DNA of 64,000 bases from Actinomadura opuntiae. Lineage in GTDB: Bacteria > Actinomycetota > Actinomycetes > Streptosporangiales > Streptosporangiaceae. The translations under genes were made by a program, and so were the position numbers. Under the pieces are notes generated by a model. It made no database searches, was not told the origin of the DNA, and worked only from the letters and a program-made list of their open reading frames with translations. The first letter of the stretch is position 1, and each line of letters opens with the position of its first letter. Location: NCBI RefSeq assembly GCF_030283205.1, contig NZ_JASNWF010000005.1:372001-436000 (forward strand). Direction: 5' to 3'. Positions 1 through 6,783 of this stretch are shown here, in pieces.

Positions 1-2
1 TC

Positions 3-353
3 CAGATCACCACCCGGACGGCCCGCACCGAAAACCTCACCATCGCCGGCACTCCCATTCCGGAAGGCAGCGAAGTCGTCCTTCTCCTGGGCGCCGCGAA
101 CCGCGACCCGTCCCGCTTTCCCGACCCGGACCGCTTCGACCCGTCCCGCCGCGACAACAAACCCCTGAGCTTCGGCGCCGGCCCGCACATCTGCCTCGGC
201 AACGCCCTGGCCCGCCTGGAAGCGACCATCGCCTTCCCCCGCCTCCTGGCCCGCTACCCCGCCCTCTCTCCCGCCGCCCCGCCCACCCGCCAAAACCGCC
301 TGACCCTAAGAGGCCACACCGCCCTCCCCATCCACCTCACCCGAAAGCCTTGA
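3..353 (+). CDS. Cytochrome P450, C-terminal part (cut by window edge)
   Basis: This is the last 116 residues of a cytochrome P450 whose start lies before the window. The heme-binding loop reads [17 protein letters not shown], with the axial cysteine codon at 192-194. The preceding segment [19 protein letters not shown] is the conserved stretch between the ExxR helix and the heme loop. The protein is a soluble bacterial class P450 that would need a ferredoxin and a reductase; neither is visible nearby. The substrate cannot be told from this part. The same family occurs again complete at 17771-18952. Confidence 0.93.
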   Translation, partial: QITTRTARTENLTIAGTPIPEGSEVVLLLGAANRDPSRFPDPDRFDPSRRDNKPLSFGAGPHICLGNALARLEATIAFPRLLARYPALSPAAPPTRQNRLTLRGHTALPIHLTRKP

Positions 354-423
354 ACCATCGGCATCGCCATGGGCCGCCGCCTCGACCGCGGCCTGGCCGC
401 CTGCCTGAGCTGCGAGGGCGATC

Positions 424-1191
424 TCAGTGGGTGGTGAAACCGCCCTCCACGGGCAGGGCGACGCCGACGACGAAGGCGGCGGCCGGGCTGCACAGCCACA
501 GGACGGCGTCGGCGATCTCGTCGGCGGTGCCCAGACGGCCGATGGGCTGCTGCTTCATGATCTCGGCCATGGCCTCGGCCTGGCCTTCCAGCATGTCGGC
601 GACCATCGGGGTCTCGATGACGCCGGGGCACACGGCGTTGATGCGGATGCCCCGGGAGGCGTACTCGACCGCGGCGCTGCGGGCCAGGCCGATCACACCG
701 TGCTTGGAGGCGTGGTAGGCGGCGCGTTCGGGCAGGCCGACCAGCCCGCCCAGGGAGGAGCAGTTGACGATCGCGCCGGAGCCTTGGGCGCGCATCTGCC
801 GCAGCTCGTGCTTCTGGCAGGCCCAGATGCCGCGCAGGTTGACCGCGTTGACACGGTCGAAGTCCGCGGCCGTCTCGTCGGCGGCGTCGGCGGGAGGGGC
901 CTGGATGCCGGCGTTGTTGTAGGCCATGTCCAGGCGCCCGAAGGCCGAGACGGTGCGGTCGACGGCGGCGGCGACCTGGTCTTCGTCGGTGACATCGCAG
1001 GCCAGGGCCAGAGCCTGGTGGCCGGCGCCGGTGAGCTCCGTGGCGGCCTGCTCGACGGCGGCGGCGTTGACGTCAACCGGGGCAACGGCGGCGCCGGAGG
1101 CGGCGAAGGCCCGGCCGGCGGCCAAGCCCATGCCCGAGGAGGCGCCGGTGACGAAGGCGGCCTGCCCGGAGAAGTCGTAGGTGGGATTCAC
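424..1191 (-). CDS. SDR family oxidoreductase
   Basis: A 255-residue classical short-chain dehydrogenase/reductase. The nucleotide-binding motif TGASSGMG is at residues 15-22, NNAG at 92-95, the catalytic serine at 145-146 and Tyr159-x3-Lys163 (YHASK). The C-terminal PVEGGFTTH matches the end of glucose-dehydrogenase/cyclohexanol-dehydrogenase-like SDRs. The reading frame is open further upstream, but AAGGAG at 1201-1206 sits 9 nt before a GTG at 1191, so I start there (VNPTYDF). An ATG at 1209 is possible but would place that ribosome site inside the gene. It is transcribed alone. Substrate unknown; NAD(P)H-dependent oxidation of an alcohol is the family role. Confidence 0.93.
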   Translation of the reverse strand: MNPTYDFSGQAAFVTGASSGMGLAAGRAFAASGAAVAPVDVNAAAVEQAATELTGAGHQALALACDVTDEDQVAAAVDRTVSAFGRLDMAYNNAGIQAPPADAADETAADFDRVNAVNLRGIWACQKHELRQMRAQGSGAIVNCSSLGGLVGLPERAAYHASKHGVIGLARSAAVEYASRGIRINAVCPGVIETPMVADMLEGQAEAMAEIMKQQPIGRLGTADEIADAVLWLCSPAAAFVVGVALPVEGGFTTH

Positions 1192-1496
1192 TTCCTGGTG
1201 CTCCTTCATCGGGCTCGTTACGGCTGGAGGAGGGTCTTGATGGCGCGGCGCTCGTCCATGGCCATGGAATGGGCGCACCGGCTTCACATCCGGCGCCGCG
1301 CTTTCTAGATAACCCCAGGTGAGAGGGCATAACCAGGCACGGTCAAAGGGTGTACCGGCAGTACATCCCTAGGGCCGCGGGGAGGACGTGCCGTCGAGGG
1401 GTGGACAACCGTGAAGAGGTCCGCGAGGCGCCCACGACGTCCTCTCCGTCGATGTCGATCAAGGATGAGCTGCTCGCGGTCTGACGCCTGCCCGGA
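1192..1496. other. Intergenic region without a gene
   Basis: It holds the promoter side of the SDR gene and the downstream side of the methyltransferase gene. I see a short dyad TGTAC-cggca-GTACA near 1352-1366, which could be a regulator site, and two ATAACC motifs about 20 nt apart near 1310-1335. No coding potential, RNA gene or convincing terminator is visible. Confidence 0.5.
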
Positions 1497-2180
1497 TCAG
1501 AGGCGGGTGGCGGTGCCCAGGATGTGCGGGGTCTGGGGCAGGGACGGTCTCGAGTCGGGCCAGTTGATGTGGGTGACCTGCTCGTAGGTGAAGCCGGCGC
1601 GTTCTATCGCGGACTCGGTGTCGTTGGCGAGGTGGCAGCCGCCGGTCAGGAGCGGCCAGACGGTGGCGTCCAGGGTGCGTTGGACGCGGCGCAGGCCCGG
1701 GGACTCCGCGCGGACGTGCTCGAAGAAGAGCAGCCGCCCGCCCGGGCGCAGCACGCGGTGCATCTCCGCCAGGGCGGCGGCCCGGTCGGTCACCGAGCAC
1801 AGCATCAGGCAGGCGACCACCGTGTCGAAGTCGCCGTCGGGGACGTCCAGGTGCTCGGCGACGCCGTCGACGACATCGACCGGCACCGGTGCCGCGCCGG
1901 CGGCGGCCGTGGCCAGGCGGCGCAGGTGCGGTTCGGGTTCGACGGCGACGACCCGGGTGACCTCGGGCGGGTAGTGCGCGAAGTTGGCGCCCGCGCCGGC
2001 GCCGACCTCCAGCACCCGTCCCGCGGCACCGGACAGGAGCGCCCGCCGGTGCTCGGTGCCGCCGCTGCGGTCCATGGCGGGGCTGGCGCGGGCGTAGAAG
2101 CGCGCGAAGAGGGGATGGCCGCGCCGCCGCCGCACACCGTCGCGGGGACTGGACGCGGCGGGTCGCGTTCGGCGGTTCAT
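1497..2180 (-). CDS. Class I SAM-dependent methyltransferase
   Basis: A 227-residue methyltransferase. Motif I is VLEVGAGAGANF (residues 57-68), followed by the acidic end of strand 2 (VAVEPEPHLRRL), DGVAEHLDVPDGDFD (motif II region), and MHRVLRPGGRLLFFEHV, which is typical of Methyltransf_11 enzymes that modify small molecules or lipids. The start is fixed by GGAGGA six bases before the ATG at 2180. The N-terminal 25 residues are basic. Substrate unknown; the nearest resemblance is to ubiquinone/menaquinone-type or phospholipid methyltransferase-like proteins. It is divergent from the large operon that begins at 2488. Confidence 0.9.
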   Translation of the reverse strand: MNRRTRPAASSPRDGVRRRRGHPLFARFYARASPAMDRSGGTEHRRALLSGAAGRVLEVGAGAGANFAHYPPEVTRVVAVEPEPHLRRLATAAAGAAPVPVDVVDGVAEHLDVPDGDFDTVVACLMLCSVTDRAAALAEMHRVLRPGGRLLFFEHVRAESPGLRRVQRTLDATVWPLLTGGCHLANDTESAIERAGFTYEQVTHINWPDSRPSLPQTPHILGTATRL

Positions 2181-2343
2181 CGGCGTTCCTCCTTCGCGGA
2201 CGCTACCCCGATTGTGGGCGGGGCCACCGCGACCGGCGGATCGACGCGCCGCAGACCGGGGCGCAACCCCCGGCGGGGTTCCGGAAGCGGTCAGTCGCGG
2301 CCGACTTCGGCCACTTCTTCCGTGTGTGTCGGGAGACTCACAA

Positions 2344-2377
2344 GGTTCGTGTGTTAACTGCCAGTATCTAACGAACC
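2344..2377. promoter_or_regulatory. Inverted repeat upstream of the ten-frame operon
   Basis: GGTTCGT (2344-2350) and ACGAACC (2371-2377) form a 7-bp dyad with a 20-nt spacer that itself contains GTTA and TAAC. It lies about 110-145 nt before the first start codon of the operon, in a locally less GC-rich stretch. This is a plausible operator or promoter-proximal element; no bound regulator can be named. Confidence 0.3.
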
Positions 2378-2487
2378 CTCTCGGTAAGGGATGCGTCACA
2401 ACTGAAAGCCGGTGGCATCGCGGCCCGCGCATGCCGTCCGGTGGATGTCCGGCGGACCGGTGGCCGAACGCCACGGCGGAGGTGCGA

Positions 2488-3726
2488 ATGGCGTTGGAGG
2501 ACGAGCCGGGCGGGCACCCGCGCCCCCCGTCCTGGGGCATGCGCGACCCGGGCGCACCAGGCGGAGGGGGCTCACCGGGAGGGGTCCCGCGGCCTGGGAT
2601 GCCCAATGACGGGGTGCCGATACCGGAACGACCGGGTGCACGGGTCGTACCCCCGCACGTCCGCGCGGACGTGCGCGCGCCCGATGCTCCCGTAGAGAAC
2701 GCCGACGAGCGCGCCGAACCGCTGCGCGCGGGCGTCCTGCGCCGCCGCGCGCCCGGCCGGCTGCGCGCGGCGCTCCGGCGCGCCTCCCCTCCCACCGCGG
2801 ACCGGCTCCCCCCTGTCCCCCCGACCGAGCGTCCAGTGAGGGCCGAGCACATGACCGAAGCGAGCACGCCCGCCCCGGAGCCCGGCCGCCGACCCCCGGA
2901 GCCCGGCCGGCGGCGCGGCGGGGAGCGGTTCTCCCCGCTGCTGTGGGCGTCCGGCGTCAACCGGGACATCCTGCGGCAGACACCCACCGACAAGGCGCGC
3001 TTCCAGGGTCTCGGCAGCGTGGTGATCTTCACGGCGGCGCTGGCCGGGGTGTCGATGGCGGCGGCGCTGCACATCGCGCTGAAGGCGCCGTGGCCGGTGA
3101 TCGTGCTGCTGACGGCGGGCTGGTTCCTCGGCATCCTGTCGCTGGACCGCTGGCTGGTCGCCTCCATGACGCGGACCGCCAGCAAGATGGGCGTGGTCTT
3201 CCTGGCACTGCCCCGGTTGCTGCTCGCGCTGCTGTTCGGGTTCGTGCTGTCGATGCCGATCGTGCTGCAGATCTTCGCGCCGGAGATCTCGCAGGAGGTC
3301 AACGTCCTGCACGCCGAGGCGGAGTCGAAGTACCAGGCGCAGACCGCGGGCGACCAGGTCGGCAAGCGCATCGACTGGCTGGAGAAGCGCAAACAGCAGC
3401 TCGAGGCGCAGATCACCGCGGGCGGCCTGCCCGCGACACCGGACGCCGACCCCACCCTCAAGCAGCTCCAGGACAAGCGCGACCGGCTGCAGAAGGAGTT
3501 GGAGCAGCGGCGCGAGAAGCTGACCTGCGAGCAGCTCGGCCAGTGCGGGACGGGCCGCGCCGGCCTCGGCCCGGAGGCCCGCAAGCGCATCCAGGACTAC
3601 AACGACACCAAGCGCGACTTCGACACCGCCGACACCCAGCTCAAGAACTACATGGCGCAGCTCAAGACCAAGGGCGTCCAGGACGCGCGGAACGAGCTGA
3701 ACGGGCAGGGCGGCGCCGAGGCGTGA
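2488..3726 (+). CDS. DUF4407-like membrane/coiled-coil protein, N-terminal half
   Basis: A 412-residue protein. Residues 1-120 are proline/arginine-rich and probably disordered. Three hydrophobic segments follow at about 178-198, 201-222 and 235-260, then a long charged coiled coil (about 270-405, e.g. KRIDWLEKRKQQLEAQ). This matches the first part of the DUF4407 family, which continues with more coiled coil and a further membrane helix; here those are encoded in the next frame. GGAGG at 2478-2482 precedes the ATG at 2488 by 5 nt; an alternative start is ATG 2851 (MTEASTPAPEP), which would remove the disordered leader. The stop overlaps the next start as GTGA, so the protein is either made as two coupled polypeptides, joined by -1 frameshifting, or broken by an indel. 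Its operon position suggests the membrane anchor of the system. Confidence 0.8.
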   Translation: MALEDEPGGHPRPPSWGMRDPGAPGGGGSPGGVPRPGMPNDGVPIPERPGARVVPPHVRADVRAPDAPVENADERAEPLRAGVLRRRAPGRLRAALRRASPPTADRLPPVPPTERPVRAEHMTEASTPAPEPGRRPPEPGRRRGGERFSPLLWASGVNRDILRQTPTDKARFQGLGSVVIFTAALAGVSMAAALHIALKAPWPVIVLLTAGWFLGILSLDRWLVASMTRTASKMGVVFLALPRLLLALLFGFVLSMPIVLQIFAPEISQEVNVLHAEAESKYQAQTAGDQVGKRIDWLEKRKQQLEAQITAGGLPATPDADPTLKQLQDKRDRLQKELEQRREKLTCEQLGQCGTGRAGLGPEARKRIQDYNDTKRDFDTADTQLKNYMAQLKTKGVQDARNELNGQGGAEA

Positions 3727-4823
3727 CGGCGGAGCTGACCCGGCTGAAGAAGCAGCAGTCCGCGCTCCAGGCGCAGCACGCGGCCGACACCCGCGACTCC
3801 GACGGCATGGCGCTGCGGCTGGAGGCCCTCGACCGGCTCTCGCAGAAGAACGGGACGATCGGCACCGCGCACCTGTTCGTCACGCTGATGTTCATCGCGA
3901 TCGAGCTGCTGCCGGTGCTGGTGAAGATGATGCAGATCCTCGGCCCGCCGACCGTCTACGACGATCTCGTCGCGGCGCACGAGCGGGAGAACCGGGAGAC
4001 CGGCGCGCACCTCGCCCGGCGCGACGCGGACGTGGCGCGGGTCCGCGCCGCCGACGACGTCAAGTACGCCGGGCTGGTCTACGACGCGCGCCGCGCGGTG
4101 CTGGCGGACCTCGCGCAGCGGACGGCCATGGCCGAAGGCGAGGTCGGCGAGGCGGCGCTGGAGGAGTGGAAGCGGCGCGAGATGGCGCGGATCCCCGCCG
4201 ACCTCGACCGGTACGTCCGGACGGAGCCGGGCTACGACCGCCGCATGCCGTCCGGGAGCCCGGGCGGTCTCGCGTTCGATCCTCCGGTGCCGTCCGGCGG
4301 GAACGGCGGCTTCGCGAGCAGCGGCTCGAACGGCGCGGGCTCGAACGTGCGCGTGGTGAACGGCATGCCCGGCGGCTCGTACGGCGCGGGCGCAAGCGGC
4401 AACGCGGCGCCGTTCGGCGGCGGCAGCGCCGGTGATCCGATCGGCGGTTCGTACGGTTCCGGTGCCGGCGGCAGCGCGGCGCCCTTCGGAGGCGGCGGCT
4501 CCTTTGGAGCCGGGGCAGGCGGCAGCGCGACGCCGTACGGCGGCAATGTCGACGCCGGTGGCGCGGTGCCGTACGGCGGCAACGTCGACGCTGGCGGCGC
4601 GGCGCCGTACGGGGGCGCTCCGAACGGAGGCGGTTCGTTCGGTGGCGCAGCTCCCTACGGCGCCGGCCCGAGCGCGGGCGGACGGCTCGGAGGCACGCCG
4701 GCGGAGGCGCCGCGGTTCGAGCCGTCCGGCTACGAGGGTCATCTGCGCGACGCCACGCGCCGGTCGCGGCGCGACCAGCTCTTCGGGCCGCTGACGAACT
4801 GGTGGCAGGGCCGGCGCCAGTGA
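3723..4823 (+). CDS. DUF4407-like protein, C-terminal half with glycine-rich tail
   Basis: A 366-residue frame starting at the GTG inside the GTGA overlap at 3723. It opens with coiled coil (VTAELTRLKKQQSALQ), has a membrane helix at about 49-72 (HLFVTLMFIAIELLPVLVKM), then more coiled coil to about 165. Residues about 180-335 are glycine-rich with repeated G-S-Y-G, A-A-P-F-G-G-G and A-x-P-Y-G-G units. The tail ends in a basic stretch. No ribosome site separate from the upstream coding sequence is evident, so expression depends on reinitiation or frameshift. Its sequence continues the family architecture interrupted at 3726. The low-complexity tail is probably a flexible or self-associating cytoplasmic region. 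Confidence 0.75.
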   Translation: MTAELTRLKKQQSALQAQHAADTRDSDGMALRLEALDRLSQKNGTIGTAHLFVTLMFIAIELLPVLVKMMQILGPPTVYDDLVAAHERENRETGAHLARRDADVARVRAADDVKYAGLVYDARRAVLADLAQRTAMAEGEVGEAALEEWKRREMARIPADLDRYVRTEPGYDRRMPSGSPGGLAFDPPVPSGGNGGFASSGSNGAGSNVRVVNGMPGGSYGAGASGNAAPFGGGSAGDPIGGSYGSGAGGSAAPFGGGGSFGAGAGGSATPYGGNVDAGGAVPYGGNVDAGGAAPYGGAPNGGGSFGGAAPYGAGPSAGGRLGGTPAEAPRFEPSGYEGHLRDATRRSRRDQLFGPLTNWWQGRRQ

Positions 4824-5413
4824 TCAACGTGGCGGAGACGTGCGTGGGCACGCGGGCGCTCGGGCCGGGGCTGCGTTCGGTGGTGTGGGTGCAGGGCTGC
4901 CCGTTCCGCTGCCGGGGCTGCATCGCGCCGGACTGGATCCCGTTCCGCCAGGCCCGCGAGGTGGCGCCGGACGAGCTGGCCCGTGAGCTGCTGGCCGACC
5001 CGGACGTCACCGGCCTCACGCTGTCGGGTGGCGAGCCGATGGCGCAGGCGGACGGCCTCGCGGCGATGGTGCGGGCGGCGCGGGCCGGACGCGAGCTGTC
5101 GGTCATCTGCTTCACCGGGTTCCGGCGCGAGGAACTGGCCGGACGCCCGGACGCGGAGGCGCTGCTCGCCGAGGTCGACGTGCTGATCGACGGCCGGTAC
5201 GTGCGGTCCCGCAACGACGACCGGGGGCTGCGCGGCAGCGCCAACCAGCGCGTCCACCACCTGACCGCCCGGCTGGCGGACGCGGCGGGCGCCCTCGGGG
5301 ACGGCCCGCGCCGCGCGGAGGTGCGGGTCCGCGGCGGGGAGGCGCTGCTGGTCGGCGTGCCGCCCCGCGCGCTGGCCGAAGGCTTCACCACGAGCGACGA
5401 GGAGTCCCGATGA
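4820..5413 (+). CDS. Radical-SAM activase-like 4Fe-4S protein
   Basis: A 197-residue protein with the radical-SAM cluster motif C27-PFR-C31-RG-C34 (CX3CX2C) and the GGEP motif at 70-73 that contacts SAM. Size and pattern resemble the activating enzymes of glycyl-radical enzymes (NrdG/PflA type), annotated in Pfam terms as 4Fe-4S single-cluster domain (Fer4_12). The GTG start at 4820 overlaps the previous stop (GTGA). No glycyl-radical enzyme is encoded in this window, so a role in activating one is unsupported. In this operon it may modify a neighbouring protein or generate a signal; that is inference. The C-terminal 60 residues (ARLADAAGALG.., VRVRGGEALLVGVPP) have no assigned function. Confidence 0.88.
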   Translation: MINVAETCVGTRALGPGLRSVVWVQGCPFRCRGCIAPDWIPFRQAREVAPDELARELLADPDVTGLTLSGGEPMAQADGLAAMVRAARAGRELSVICFTGFRREELAGRPDAEALLAEVDVLIDGRYVRSRNDDRGLRGSANQRVHHLTARLADAAGALGDGPRRAEVRVRGGEALLVGVPPRALAEGFTTSDEESR

Positions 5414-6783
5414 GCGGCGCGAAGGTGATCTCCGTGGACGCGGCGGCGTGGCGGGACGCGCAGGCGTCCGCCCGCGACCTGGCGAAGGTGCGGCGGGACA
5501 TGCCGCGGCTGCTGCGGCAGGTGGAGCGGGCCGCCCGCGCGGACGTGGAGCGGGTGCGGCGCGAGACCGAGGCCCGGCAGGACGGCACCGGCCGCGCGCT
5601 CGCCGGGCTGAGCGAGCAGGCCGCGAAGCTGGAGGAGGAGACCGGCCGGCGGCTGCGCGAGCACGGCAGGCAGTTGGCGGAAGGCCGCGAGCGGCTGGCG
5701 GAGCAGGGGGAACGGCTCGCCGCGGAGATCGCGCGGGAGCGGGCGGAACGGCGCGCCGGGCTCGCGGCGGTCGACGCGCGGGTCGGCGAGCTGCGCGGCG
5801 AGAGCGACGCGGCGGCGGCCACGGCGCGGCGGCTGTTCGAGGACGCGCGGACGATGCACGACGCGATCCGCGACACGCTGCCGCACGACCGGTTCGCCCC
5901 CGGCCGGCTGGCCCGGCTGGCGTCCCGGCTGGCCGTCGCGCGGGGGAACCTGGAGGCGCACGCGGCCGGGTACTCGCTGAGCCAGGTGCAGGACCTCTAT
6001 CTCGACCTGAGCGAGCTGCGCGCGGACGTCGAGCGGCTCGCGCTGGAGTGGGAGGCGGTCCGGGCGGAGGCGCTGGCCGTGCTGCGGACGGTCGCGGCGA
6101 CCATCGAGGACAACGCCGAGCGTCCCGTGCCGGAGGCCGACCCGGGCACCGTCCTGGACGTCGACCACTGGACCGACGGCGGGCTCGGCGAGCTGCGCGA
6201 CGAGGTGGCGCGGCGGGTCGAGCTGGTCGCCGACCCGGCCTGCCCGCTGGACGCCGCCGAGCTGCGCGCGCTGATCACCGAGGCGGCGCCGGAGTACGAG
6301 GGACGGCTGGACGCGCTGGTCGAGCGGGCCGCGGCGCGGATCGTCGCGTCGCAGCTGCGGGTGAACGTCGCCGAGCAGGTGGTGGAGGTGCTGGAGGGGC
6401 AGGGGTTCGCCTGGTCGGACAACACCTACGCGGCCGGGGACGAGCGGCGCGCGTTCTTCAGCCGGCTGCGGCACCGCGCGGACGGCGGCGAGGTCGTGGT
6501 GGAGGTGGCGCCGGACGGCGACGGGTCCGGCTTCACGCTGCGGATCCTGTCGTACGAGGACGATCCGGACGAGGCGGCGCGGCGGGAGCGGTCGATGGCG
6601 GTGAGCCGGGCGCTGCGCGCGGAGGGCCTCGACGCGGGCGACCCGGCGGAGGAGGGCGGTGAGCCCGATCCGGGGCTGCGCGACTTCGCGGCGCTGTCAC
6701 GTCCCGCGTCCGAGCATGCGGCGGGCGAGCGCGCGGCGGCGAAGCGGGCCGAGGTGCGCGCCCGAGGGGCCGATGAGCGCTGA
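5410..6783 (+). CDS. Coiled-coil protein of the operon (unknown function)
   Basis: 457 residues, with its start overlapping the previous stop as ATGA. Residues about 10-145 are almost entirely charged heptad sequence (Glu/Arg/Ala rich) predicting a long coiled coil. The middle (about 150-250) is helical. A small alpha/beta region at about 325-385 contains AFFSRLRHRADGGEVVVEV and GFTLRILSYEDDP. The C-terminus is again Arg/Ala/Glu-rich. I do not recognise a named family. The abundance of coiled coils in this operon suggests an adaptor or scaffold for the AAA+ and GTPase partners. The gene overlaps the next one by 11 nt, consistent with coupled expression. Confidence 0.8.
   Translation: MSGAKVISVDAAAWRDAQASARDLAKVRRDMPRLLRQVERAARADVERVRRETEARQDGTGRALAGLSEQAAKLEEETGRRLREHGRQLAEGRERLAEQGERLAAEIARERAERRAGLAAVDARVGELRGESDAAAATARRLFEDARTMHDAIRDTLPHDRFAPGRLARLASRLAVARGNLEAHAAGYSLSQVQDLYLDLSELRADVERLALEWEAVRAEALAVLRTVAATIEDNAERPVPEADPGTVLDVDHWTDGGLGELRDEVARRVELVADPACPLDAAELRALITEAAPEYEGRLDALVERAAARIVASQLRVNVAEQVVEVLEGQGFAWSDNTYAAGDERRAFFSRLRHRADGGEVVVEVAPDGDGSGFTLRILSYEDDPDEAARRERSMAVSRALRAEGLDAGDPAEEGGEPDPGLRDFAALSRPASEHAAGERAAAKRAEVRARGADER

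Noticed and set aside
427-1308. Long open frame opposite the SDR gene
   Set aside because: It is a shadow of the high-GC SDR coding sequence: no ribosome site, and Gly/Asp/Val-rich composition typical of antisense frames.
4060-6474. An 804-codon minus-strand open frame under the conflict operon
   Set aside because: Arg/Pro-rich antisense shadow of three well-supported genes; no domains.
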